Below, piece after piece: positions 1 through 5,958 of a DNA stretch of 11,269 nucleotides. Position numbers and translations under genes: made by a program. Origin of the DNA: Angelakisella sp. (lineage in GTDB: Bacteria > Bacillota > Clostridia > Oscillospirales > Ruminococcaceae); contig JAAWEO010000049.1 in the NCBI GenBank assembly GCA_022794295.1, forward strand, positions 1 through 11,269. Reading direction: 5' to 3'. Position 1 is the first letter of the stretch; the number at the start of each line of letters is the position of its first letter. Under the pieces are notes generated by a model. It made no database searches. It was not told the origin of the DNA and worked only from the letters and a program-made list of their open reading frames with translations.

Positions 1-3
1 TTT

Positions 4-33
4 GGTTACTTTCTGTCGCAACAGAAAGTGACC
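4..33. repeat. Palindromic element with CGCA loop
   Basis: The arms ACTTTCTGT (8-16) and ACAGAAAGT (21-29) are perfect 9-bp complements around a CGCA loop. They extend outward to 13 bp (GGT at 4-6 with ACC at 31-33) with one G-T wobble. There is no T-run on either side, so it is not an intrinsic terminator. It resembles short dispersed palindromes of clostridial genomes, but copy number cannot be judged from one window. Confidence 0.7.
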
Positions 34-173
34 CCCCGCCGGGGAGGCGAAACGAGACAAAGGGCCTTTAGAACGAGACAGGAATGCGAAGGGGCAGACC
101 ATCGCGTGGCAGTCAAAGAAAATGTCACTACCACAAAGCAAAACACTGTACCCAGGACCGAGAGGCAGACACG

Positions 174-205
174 TTCAAGAAGCGGCCCTTCGGGCCTGTC
201 TTGAA
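174..205. repeat. Nested stem-loop
   Basis: An outer stem TTCAAGA (174-180) / TCTTGAA (199-205) encloses an inner stem GGCCC (184-188) / GGGCC (192-196) with a TTC loop, which is GAA on the other strand. An alternative hairpin, CTGTCT (196-201) / AGACAG (210-215), overlaps the outer right arm and would compete with it. There is no adjacent T-tract. The function is unknown. Confidence 0.55.
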
Positions 206-400
206 GTCCAGACAGACAAAACCGCCAGCGCCTGGCGCTCCCCGCGGCTGAGTAACGGCCAATCTCGTTCCGGCCGCGGCTTGTCACTTCGATTTTACGC
301 TGTAAAGGCAGATACCTTGTAGCCCTTTCACAGCGCCAGGTTTTTAGCCGCGGCCTTTATCGAAAGATACTGCCTCTAGCCGGAGTGTTTCGCCCGCTGC

Positions 401-453
401 GGCGGTCGACCAGGCGCTGTCCGCCCTGGACCCGGACCGGACTGATGTCCGGT
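401..453 (+). promoter_or_regulatory. Possible structured leader of glpP
   Basis: This stretch holds two overlapping stems that cannot both form completely: GGCGG (401-405) with CCGCC (421-425), and CCAGG (410-414) with CCTGG (425-429). They are followed by a perfect 7-bp hairpin, ACCGGAC / GTCCGGT, with a TGAT loop (436-453). It lies about 100 nt upstream of the glpP start. Whether it belongs to the glpP mRNA is unknown because no promoter was identified. A regulatory role is only an inference. Confidence 0.25.
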
Positions 454-554
454 GACAGAAAGGCTAGCCGGTACTGGGCGGTGGGCTTCGGGCATGGTGC
501 TGCGCCGCCAGAATCCTCGCCCGCAAGCTATGGACCCAGGAAGGAGCTGTATGT

Positions 555-1118
555 ATGGAAAACCTGGAAACCATCCTCGCAGAAAACCCTGTCATCGCCG
601 CCGTAAAGGATGACCCCGGCCTGGAAAAGGCCCTGCTCACCGATTGCTGTGTGATCTTCCTGCTGTATGGTACCGTCTGTACCGTGGCCGGATTGGTGGA
701 ACAAATCAAAGCCTCCGGGAAATTGGCTATGGTCCATATTGATCTGATCGATGGCCTTTCCAGTAAGGATGTGGCAGTCTCCTTTCTTCGGGAGAATACC
801 CGGGCAGATGGGGTCATCAGTACCAAGCCTGCCCTGGTGAAGGCGGCAAAGGAGCAGGGACTGCTGGCGATCCAGCGGTTTTTCCTGATCGATTCCCTGG
901 CCCTGGCTAATTTCCGGAAGTATGCCGAAATGAATGTGGCGGATATGATCGAGATCCTCCCCGCAACAATGCCAAAGGTGATCCGGAAGATCACCGCCTC
1001 CTGCCGCCTGCCTATTATCGCCGGAGGACTGATCAGCGATAAGGAGGATATTATGCTGGCCCTCCAGAATGGCGCGGCGGCGGTGTCCTCCACCAACCAG
1101 GACGTGTGGACAATGTAG
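555..1118 (+). CDS. glpP: Glycerol-3-phosphate-responsive antiterminator GlpP
   Basis: Family knowledge: GlpP proteins bind leader mRNAs of glycerol-use genes such as glpFK and glpD, and prevent premature termination when glycerol-3-phosphate is present. They have a small TIM-barrel-like fold. The 187-residue product matches the family's usual length and shows its conserved stretches: HIDLIDGLSS at 61-70, GVISTK at 86-91, AIQRFFLIDSLAL at 105-117, EILPATMP at 133-140, and IAGGLI (155-160) as the phosphate-binding-type loop near the C-terminus. The start is ATG 555, with AAGGAG (541-546) 8 nt upstream; an out-of-frame ATG lies at 551. No glycerol kinase, facilitator or dehydrogenase is in the window, so any targets lie elsewhere. 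The stop codon lies inside a 10-bp tandem duplication. The family call is firm; the regulated genes are unknown. Confidence 0.92.
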   Translation: MENLETILAENPVIAAVKDDPGLEKALLTDCCVIFLLYGTVCTVAGLVEQIKASGKLAMVHIDLIDGLSSKDVAVSFLRENTRADGVISTKPALVKAAKEQGLLAIQRFFLIDSLALANFRKYAEMNVADMIEILPATMPKVIRKITASCRLPIIAGGLISDKEDIMLALQNGAAAVSSTNQDVWTM

Positions 1119-1130
1119 CACAATGTAGCA
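1111..1130 (+). repeat. Perfect 10-bp tandem duplication over the glpP stop
   Basis: CAATGTAGCA occurs twice back to back, at 1111-1120 and 1121-1130. The TAG of the first copy is the glpP stop. It looks like a small slippage duplication that leaves the protein end unchanged. No function is evident. Confidence 0.9.
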
Positions 1131-1145
1131 CTTTGGATTTTTTTC

Positions 1146-1174
1146 TTGTCTTGCCTCCCGGTTGTTGGTATAAT
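1146..1174 (+). promoter_or_regulatory. Extended -10 sigma-A promoter for the 1208-5131 operon
   Basis: The -35 is TTGTCT (1146-1151), followed by a 17-nt spacer and a perfect TATAAT (1169-1174), preceded by TGG, the TGn extended -10 motif. Predicted transcription starts near 1181, leaving a short leader before the ribosome binding site at 1195-1200. It is the best promoter on the plus strand of the window. Confidence 0.75.
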
Positions 1175-1207
1175 TGTTCTGATATCCTACAGAAGGGAGG
1201 ACCGCCT

Positions 1208-1555
1208 ATGGCCGGAAAGGATGGCCTCACCCTGGAAAAGCTCCGGAGCTTTTGGCGCAGGGGACGCCGCCTGTGGGCAAAGCACAAAAAGCGTCAGCCC
1301 AGGTTTTTTACCCCTGCCTTTCGGGTGATGTACATCCTCACCACTGTCAGCGCTGTCCTTACCTGGCTTAGCTGGCGCCTGATGTGGTACCTGCCCCAGG
1401 TGGCTAAAATGGACCTGATCGCCAGCACCGGGGTGGACCCGGATACGGTGACGGTGATGGTCTCCCAGGATGCCTATGCCATCTTTGCCGGACTCTGCGC
1501 CCTTACCCTGCTGTGCGCCCTGATCTGGCTCTTTGTCTGGCTGCGAAAATTATAA
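1208..1555 (+). CDS. Small two-helix membrane protein of unknown function
   Basis: The start is ATG 1208, with GGGAGG (1195-1200) 7 nt upstream. The frame stays open further upstream, but the promoter at 1146-1174 lies inside that extension, so the short form (115 aa) is preferred. Residues 1-36 are strongly basic (RRGRR, KHKKR) and probably cytoplasmic. Helix 1 spans about 38-62. A short, more polar loop (63-87) carries acidic residues D69, D77 and D79. Helix 2 spans about 89-112, and the protein ends in RKL. By the positive-inside rule both ends face the cytoplasm. I recognise no family. It is the first gene after the promoter and lies 18 nt before the reductase gene, so the two are probably co-expressed. 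A role as a small anchor or membrane accessory is possible, but nothing here shows it. Confidence 0.75.
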   Translation: MAGKDGLTLEKLRSFWRRGRRLWAKHKKRQPRFFTPAFRVMYILTTVSAVLTWLSWRLMWYLPQVAKMDLIASTGVDPDTVTVMVSQDAYAIFAGLCALTLLCALIWLFVWLRKL

Positions 1556-1573
1556 ACAAATAGGATTTTTATT

Positions 1574-2317
1574 ATGGTATCTACAAAACGTATTGCTGTT
1601 GTCACCGGCGGAAGCCGGGGGATCGGGGCTGCGGTGGTCCGCCTTCTGGCCCGGGAGGGCTGGCAGGTGGCGGTGGGATGCTGCCAAAATCTTCCAAGGG
1701 CCCAGGCCCTTTGCGGCGAGCTGGCGGAGGAGGGCCTGGAGGCTGTTCCCTTCCAGGGGGATGTGGCCTCGGTGAAGGAGATGGAGACCCTCGTCCAGGC
1801 GGTGCTGGACCGCTGGGGACAGATCGACCTTTTGGTGAACAATGCGGGCATCGCCCAGCAGAAGCTGTTCACCGATGTTACCGAGGAGGAGTGGGACCGC
1901 ATCTTCGCGGTGAATGTCAAAGGCCTTTACACCTGCTGCCGGGCGGTGGTGCCCCATATGGTCCGGCGTCATGCCGGAAGCATTATCAATGTTTCCTCCA
2001 TTTGGGGGGAGGTGGGGGCCTCCTGCGAGGTCCCTTACTCCGCCTCCAAGGCCGCCGTTATTGGATTCACCAAGGCCCTGGCTAAGGAGCTGGGCCCCTC
2101 CGGCATTCGGGTGAACTGTGTCTCCCCCGGGGTCATCGCCACCGAGATGAACGCCGCCCTGGACCCGGAGACTTTGGACGCCCTGCGGGAGGAGACCCCC
2201 CTGGGAACCATCGGTACCCCAGAGGACGCCGCCCGGGCCATTCTTTGGCTGGCAGGGGAGGACTCCGCCTTTGTCACCGGCCAGGTCCTGGGGGTAAATG
2301 GAGGGTTTGTGATCTGA
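1574..2317 (+). CDS. SDR-family 3-oxoacyl-ACP-reductase-like protein (FabG or EF-P 5-aminopentanone reductase type)
   Basis: A 247-residue classical short-chain dehydrogenase/reductase, of normal FabG length. The NAD(P)-binding loop TGGSRGIG is at 11-18, D63 sits in the GDV adenine-pocket motif, and NNAG is at 89-92. The full catalytic tetrad is present: N114, S142, Y155, K159, with the usual 13-residue Ser-Tyr spacing. The C-terminus VLGVNGGFVI is FabG-like. FabG reduces 3-ketoacyl-ACP in fatty acid synthesis, but no other fab gene is nearby. The close relative YmfI of Bacillus reduces the 5-aminopentanonyl group on elongation factor P; many Firmicutes paralogs outside fab clusters belong to that type. 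The start is ATG 1574 with a weak AGGA (1562-1565) 8 nt upstream. Its stop overlaps the next gene's start (TGATG). The SDR family is certain; the substrate is open. Confidence 0.9.
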   Translation: MVSTKRIAVVTGGSRGIGAAVVRLLAREGWQVAVGCCQNLPRAQALCGELAEEGLEAVPFQGDVASVKEMETLVQAVLDRWGQIDLLVNNAGIAQQKLFTDVTEEEWDRIFAVNVKGLYTCCRAVVPHMVRRHAGSIINVSSIWGEVGASCEVPYSASKAAVIGFTKALAKELGPSGIRVNCVSPGVIATEMNAALDPETLDALREETPLGTIGTPEDAARAILWLAGEDSAFVTGQVLGVNGGFVI

Positions 2318-2748
2318 TGGATGAAAAGGAGCTTGTTCGCTGCTTCTACGAGACCCTGGTCTCCCAAAACCGCCTGGAGGAACTTCCCCGTTTTCTTGCA
2401 GAGGACTGCCGCTTCCGGTCCGGGGAACGACTGCTCCCCATGGGGATTTCCGGGATGCGGGAACACCTGCTGGCGGTGCGGAAAACCTATCCGGATTATA
2501 CCATGCGTATTATCCGGCAGCATCTTGCCGGTCCGTATGTTATTTCGGAGTTTGTTATGGAGGGCACCCACCTGGGAGAATTCTGCGGCATCGCCCCCAG
2601 CGGCAGGCGTCTCTCCTTCACCGGGGTGGATATCGATCGGGTGGAGGGCGGGCGGATCGTGGAGCATGGCGGAGCGGTCAACACCTTCGACACCCTGCTG
2701 GCCCATGGACTGATCCGGGGGGTGACAGAACAGGAGGGATCCCTGTGA
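2317..2748 (+). CDS. SnoaL/NTF2-like ester-cyclase-type protein
   Basis: The product has 143 residues. The start is ATG 2317, whose A is the last base of the reductase stop (TGATG), so translation is probably coupled; the longer upstream frame overlaps the reductase and is rejected. The pattern fits the SnoaL-like 'ester cyclase' group of cone-shaped NTF2-fold proteins: an N-terminal helix with CFYETLVSQNRLEELPRFLA (9-28), a GISGMREHL turn (43-51), YPDY (58-61), the signature GTHLGEF.GI.PSGRR (83-98), then FTGVDIDRVEGGRIVEH (101-117). Founding members close polyketide rings, but most bacterial relatives, including this one, have no known substrate. There is no polyketide locus here. It sits between the reductase and endonuclease V, with a 4-nt overlap (GTGA) to the latter. 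The fold call is good; the reaction is unknown. Confidence 0.8.
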   Translation: MDEKELVRCFYETLVSQNRLEELPRFLAEDCRFRSGERLLPMGISGMREHLLAVRKTYPDYTMRIIRQHLAGPYVISEFVMEGTHLGEFCGIAPSGRRLSFTGVDIDRVEGGRIVEHGGAVNTFDTLLAHGLIRGVTEQEGSL

Positions 2749-3455
2749 AGCTGCTGCCGCCGGAAGCATTTGCCGGCCTGACCGAAGACACCTGCATCCG
2801 CATCCAGAAGGAGCTGGCCCCCCTGGTGGTCCAGGAGGACCGCTTTGGGAGCAGCCTTCCCCCCACTGTGGCCGGGGTAGATCTGGCCTATTGGCAAAAG
2901 GGGGACCAGGAGCTGGCGGTCTGCTGTATCCTGGTGGTGGACCGGGAGAGCCGCGCTGTTGTGGAAAAGGCCGAGGCCTATGGGCCGGTGCGGTTTCCCT
3001 ACCTGCCGGGGTGCTTTGCCTTCCGGGAGCTGCCCCTGGTGCTGGAGGCAGCCGCAAGGCTTACCCAAAAGCCGGAGATCTTCTTTTTTGATGGCAACGG
3101 CATCCTCCACCCCCGGGGACTGGGGCTGGCCTCCCATGCCTCCTTTTACCTGAAGGCCTCTACAGTGGGCATTGCCAAGCACTATTACCATGTGGGGGAG
3201 GATTTCTCCCCGCCGGGGGAGGAACCGGGGGCCTGCTCCCCCATCACCCGGGAGGGGAAGGTGGCAGGCTGTGCCCTGCGAACCCATGCCGGTGTAAAAC
3301 CGGTGTTTGTCTCGGTGGGGAACGGCATCTCGTTAGATACAGCATCCAAGCTGGCCCTGGCGCTCACCGGACCGGAAAGTCACATCCCTGCCCCCACCCG
3401 CCTGGCGGACCTGGAAACCCACCTCCGGCGGGAGGAGCTGCGGTGTACCCTATAA
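2745..3455 (+). CDS. nfi: Endonuclease V (deoxyinosine-specific repair nuclease)
   Basis: Family knowledge: EndoV nicks DNA at the second phosphodiester bond 3' of deoxyinosine formed by adenine deamination, using Mg2+. The product has 236 residues, normal for the family. Metal-binding residues are in place: D46 in VAGVDLAY, E95 in PYLPGCFAFRE (the PYIP-wedge region), D116 in FFDGNGILHPRGLGLASH (116-131, with H122), and K145 in STVGIAKHYY. The late motif that in E. coli and Thermotoga EndoV reads GH(R/K) reads GNG here (in VFVSVGNGISLD), so the conserved histidine is an asparagine. Start GTG 2745 overlaps the preceding stop; AGGAGGG (2732-2738) lies 6 nt upstream inside the previous gene. No known partner repair gene is adjacent, so repair seems to be co-transcribed with metabolic genes. 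Confidence 0.92.
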   Translation: MKLLPPEAFAGLTEDTCIRIQKELAPLVVQEDRFGSSLPPTVAGVDLAYWQKGDQELAVCCILVVDRESRAVVEKAEAYGPVRFPYLPGCFAFRELPLVLEAAARLTQKPEIFFFDGNGILHPRGLGLASHASFYLKASTVGIAKHYYHVGEDFSPPGEEPGACSPITREGKVAGCALRTHAGVKPVFVSVGNGISLDTASKLALALTGPESHIPAPTRLADLETHLRREELRCTL

Positions 3456-3484
3456 ATTAAGAAATCATGCAAGGAGGATCTATT

Positions 3485-3754
3485 ATGCGCGCTGTTATTA
3501 CCGTGATCGGAAAGGATATGGTGGGCATCCTGGCCAAGGTATCCGGGACCTGCACCGAGGCCAATGCCAATATTATCGAGGTGACCCAGTCGGTCCTTCA
3601 GGATATGTTCGCCATGATCATGCTGGTGGATATCTCCGGCCTGGGGATGCCCTTTGACCAGTTTGCCGCCAAGGTAGGCGAAACCGGCCGGGGGATGAAC
3701 CTTTCCATCCATGTGATGCACGAGGACATCTTCAACTCGATGCACCGCATTTAA
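3485..3754 (+). CDS. ACT domain-containing protein (UPF0237 family)
   Basis: A single 89-residue ACT domain of the UPF0237 type, the family of Streptococcus pneumoniae SP_0238. The start is ATG 3485 (MRAVITVIG) with a perfect AAGGAGG (3471-3477) 7 nt upstream; an earlier in-frame ATG at 3467 has no such site and would precede it. The ligand-loop region GKDMVGILAKVSGTCTEANANIIEV runs from residue 9, matching the GxDxxGI motif at the first strand-helix junction. ACT domains usually bind amino acids and regulate enzymes; the ligand of this group is not established. It lies 29 nt after endonuclease V and 15 nt before the UPF0210 gene, a pairing conserved in many Firmicutes and some archaea. It may be a regulatory partner of that protein (inference). 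Confidence 0.92.
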   Translation: MRAVITVIGKDMVGILAKVSGTCTEANANIIEVTQSVLQDMFAMIMLVDISGLGMPFDQFAAKVGETGRGMNLSIHVMHEDIFNSMHRI

Positions 3755-3769
3755 GGGGAGGGACTGCTG

Positions 3770-5131
3770 ATGCCTATGCTGAACACCACCGATATTCTGG
3801 AAACCATCCGGATGATCCAGGACGACTGCCTGGACGTCCGCACCACCACCATGGGGATCTCCCTGCTGGACTGCGCCGCCGACGACATGGACCGCACCTG
3901 CCAAAGGGTTTATGACAAGGTCTGCCGCTGCGCCAAGGACCTGGTGAAGGTCGGGGAGGAGATCGAACGCCAGTACGGCATCCCCATTATCAACAAGCGG
4001 ATCTCGGTGACCCCCATTGCCATGATCGCCGGCCCCAGCGGCGGCGATCCGGTAAAGCTGGCCCACGCTCTACAGCGGGCGGCGGACACCCTGGGGGTGA
4101 ACTTCATCGGGGGGTACTCCGCCCTGGTCCAGAAGGGATTTTCCCCCGGGGATCTGGCCCTGATCCAATCCATCCCGGAGGCCCTGGCTACCACCGAAAA
4201 CATCTGTGCCTCGGTCAATGTGGGCTCCACCAAGGCGGGGATCAACATGGACGCCGTGGCGATGATGGGCCGCATTGTCCGGGAGTGCTCGGAGCGCACC
4301 GCCAGCCGGGACTGCATTGCCGCCGCCAAGCTGGTGGTATTCTGCAACGCCCCGGAGGACAACCCCTTTATGGCGGGGGCCTTCCACGGTCCCGGGGAGC
4401 CGGACTGCGAGATCAACGTAGGGGTCTCCGGCCCCGGTGTGGTCCGGGCGGTGCTGGCTCAGCATCCCGACGCCACCATCAGCGAGCTGGCGGACCTGAT
4501 CAAGCGCACCGCCTTTAAAATCACCCGCATGGGCCAGCTGGTGGGCACCGAGGCCAGCCGCCGCCTGGGGGTCCCCTTCGGCATTGTGGACCTGAGCCTG
4601 GCCCCCACCCCCGCCATCGGGGACAGCGTGGCCCGCATCCTGGAGGAAATGGGCCTGGAAAGCTGCGGGGCCTGCGGCACCACCGCCTGCCTGGCCCTTC
4701 TCAACGACGCGGTGAAGAAGGGGGGCGTTATGGCCTCCTCCCGGGTGGGCGGGCTTTCCGGGGCCTTTATCCCGGTCTCCGAGGACGAGGGGATGATCGC
4801 CGCCGCCACCAGCGGTGCCCTCTCCATTGAAAAGCTGGAGGCCATGACCGCCGTTTGCAGCGTGGGCCTGGATATGATCGTCCTGCCCGGGGACACCACC
4901 GCCGAGGTCATTGCGGCCCTGATCGCTGACGAAGCCGCCATTGGTATGGTGAACTCCAAGACCACCGCGGTGCGGGTGATACCGGCCATTGGCAAGGAGG
5001 ACGGGGAGACCCTTCAGTTTGGCGGCCTGCTGGGAAGCGGACCGGTCATGAAGATCAGCAAGCACTCCCCGGCGAAATTCATCCAAAGGGGCGGGCAGAT
5101 CCCCGCACCCATGCAGAGCCTGAAAAACTAG
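3770..5131 (+). CDS. UPF0210 / PFL-family protein
   Basis: The product has 453 residues, the full family length, and is collinear with S. pneumoniae SP_0239 as I recall it. Conserved blocks in order: RTTTMGISLLDC (24-35), INKRISVTPIAMI, FIGGYSALVQKGF, SVNVGSTKAGINM, NPFMAGAFHG, NVGVSGPGVV, FKITRMGQLVG, VDLSLAPTPAIGDSVARILEEMGLE, then GGLSGAFIPVSEDEGMIAA and a C-terminal GGQIPAP. The glycine-rich core is reminiscent of pyruvate-formate-lyase-like folds, hence the PFL name, but no catalytic activity is established and a PFL glycyl-radical signature was not evident. The start is ATG 3770 with GGAGGG (3757-3762) 7 nt upstream, rather than the ATG two codons later. It is the last gene of the operon and is followed by the terminator at 5254. 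Identity is firm; function is unknown. Confidence 0.93.
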   Translation: MPMLNTTDILETIRMIQDDCLDVRTTTMGISLLDCAADDMDRTCQRVYDKVCRCAKDLVKVGEEIERQYGIPIINKRISVTPIAMIAGPSGGDPVKLAHALQRAADTLGVNFIGGYSALVQKGFSPGDLALIQSIPEALATTENICASVNVGSTKAGINMDAVAMMGRIVRECSERTASRDCIAAAKLVVFCNAPEDNPFMAGAFHGPGEPDCEINVGVSGPGVVRAVLAQHPDATISELADLIKRTAFKITRMGQLVGTEASRRLGVPFGIVDLSLAPTPAIGDSVARILEEMGLESCGACGTTACLALLNDAVKKGGVMASSRVGGLSGAFIPVSEDEGMIAAATSGALSIEKLEAMTAVCSVGLDMIVLPGDTTAEVIAALIADEAAIGMVNSKTTAVRVIPAIGKEDGETLQFGGLLGSGPVMKISKHSPAKFIQRGGQIPAPMQSLKN

Positions 5132-5253
5132 GGGCAGGGCAAAAACCTCTGGCAGAAGCCGGGCAGCCCCCAACGAGTATTACCAATATTTTGCGGCAGG
5201 AACAGTGGGAACAGCAACCCCGCAGGGCGCGGGATATGGAGCGATAACAGACA

Positions 5254-5300
5254 GGGCGGCAGGATAGTCAATACCGATCCCGCCGCCCAATTTTTGCATT
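5254..5300 (+). terminator. Intrinsic terminator of the 1208-5131 operon
   Basis: The hairpin is GGGCGGC (5254-5260) with GCCGCCC (5282-5288), an A-C mismatch, then GGAT (5262-5265) with ATCC (5277-5280) and an 11-nt loop. A U-rich tail (AATTTTTGCATTTT) follows. It lies about 120 nt after the UPF0210 stop and between convergent genes. The reverse direction has only a weak T-tract, so it serves mainly the plus strand. Confidence 0.8.
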
Positions 5301-5335
5301 TTAACAGCCCGATACAGATACAGACCGGTCCGTCA

Positions 5336-5713
5336 TTAAAAGGATACAAAGCCATAGAGAAAAACAGCAGTGATCAAAACCTGTGCCGCAGTTAAAAGTG
5401 CCATTTTCCATTCCTCCGGAACATCACCCAATACCATTCTGTTCCAAAATGAAACAATAAAAAGATAAAGGATCAAACAGATCACCGCACCGAAGGAGGC
5501 TTTCAATATTCCATATTGTGCGATTTTTTGCAAAAGACATTGATACCCCGCAAAAACGAATATGACTGGCGAAGCGGAATGGCAGATACCGATTATGATA
5601 CTGAAAATGGTTCTTCCTGTATTTTCGATCAAGGAGCAAATGATCATAAAAGCATAAAAAAGCTGCCAAATGACAAAAAGAACTCCCAGTACGATTGCGA
5701 TCCAATGAACCAT
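5336..5713 (-). CDS. Four-helix membrane protein of unknown function
   Basis: The product has 125 residues. The ATG start (5711-5713) is preceded by AAAGGAG (5721-5727) at 7 nt, and a good promoter lies at 5761-5789, so expression is well supported. Four hydrophobic segments are seen at about 5-28, 36-58, 70-90 and 104-123. The loops are short, and the longest polar one (91-103, NRMVLGDVPEEWK) is acidic in its centre. There is no signal peptide separate from helix 1. Its codons are clearly more AT-rich than those of its neighbours (many ATT/TTT/ATA), which could mean recent acquisition or just the bias of a very hydrophobic protein. It is convergent with the UPF0210 operon and lies downstream of, but separated by a strong terminator from, rpoD. 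I recognise no family and assign no function. Confidence 0.75.
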   Translation of the reverse strand: MVHWIAIVLGVLFVIWQLFYAFMIICSLIENTGRTIFSIIIGICHSASPVIFVFAGYQCLLQKIAQYGILKASFGAVICLILYLFIVSFWNRMVLGDVPEEWKMALLTAAQVLITAVFLYGFVSF

Positions 5714-5760
5714 GTGGCTACTCCTTTCAAGCCCGATTTATCAATTTGTCTGCTGCCCCA

Positions 5761-5789
5761 AGTATAGCACATCTTCCCATCAAAAACAA
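5761..5789 (-). promoter_or_regulatory. Promoter of the 5336-5713 membrane protein gene
   Basis: On the minus strand, -35 TTGTTT (5784-5789), a 17-nt spacer and -10 TATACT (5761-5766) preceded by TGC, an extended -10. Transcription would start near 5754, leaving a leader of about 40 nt. The hexamers and spacing fit sigma-A promoters. Confidence 0.7.
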
Positions 5790-5900
5790 ATCCCGTCCTA
5801 TGTCTGCTCCGCCGGTCCGGACTGTCAGGGGACGAGTTGTGGACTTTGAATCCCAGGTACTCCAAAATGCTTTTTAAACAGCTCCTGGATGGTCTCAAAG

Positions 5901-5957
5901 GAAAAAGAGAAAGAGAAAGGCCGCCCGCCGGTTTCACGGGCAGCCTTTCTCTTTCTT
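5901..5957 (-). terminator. Intrinsic terminator of the dgt-dnaG-rpoD operon
   Basis: Just 2 nt past the rpoD stop, a long stem begins: the arm at 5937-5956 pairs with 5908-5927, with one mismatch (5922/5942) around a 9-nt loop. On the minus strand it ends in a pyrimidine/T-rich tail (CTTTTTCC). The purine-pyrimidine arms contain repeated GAAA/TTTC units. The plus-strand side has TTTCTCTTTCTTG, so some bidirectional activity is possible. Confidence 0.85.
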
Positions 5958-5958
5958 G

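Larger units (their letters stand above)
1..554. other. Gene-free, inverted-repeat-rich region upstream of glpP
   Basis: No open reading frame here has a ribosome binding site together with recognisable protein content. The short frames on both strands look like chance translations of repeats. Structure seen directly: a palindrome at 4-33, a nested stem-loop at 174-205, AGCGCC-t-GGCGCT at 227-239, CCGCGGC (242-248) facing GCCGCGG (273-279), and ACCGGAC-TGAT-GTCCGGT at 436-453. The last ~150 nt probably include the glpP promoter and leader, but I could not find a convincing -35/-10 pair. The rest may be degenerate dispersed repeat sequence, which is an inference. Confidence 0.6.

Noticed and set aside
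6..322. Short open frames on both strands of the left edge.
   Set aside because: They lack ribosome binding sites and their translations are driven by palindromic repeats. No family was recognised.
5128..5355. A 75-codon minus-strand frame after the four-helix membrane protein.
   Set aside because: It overlaps the end of that gene and runs through the terminator hairpin, with no ribosome binding site or recognisable content.
5814..5905. On the minus strand a frame reads ...ETIQELFKKHFGVP..., recalling the end of an AraC-type DNA-binding domain.
   Set aside because: Only about 15 residues resemble the motif, there is no start codon or upstream domain, and the frame runs into the rpoD terminator. 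Chance similarity is more likely than a pseudogene.
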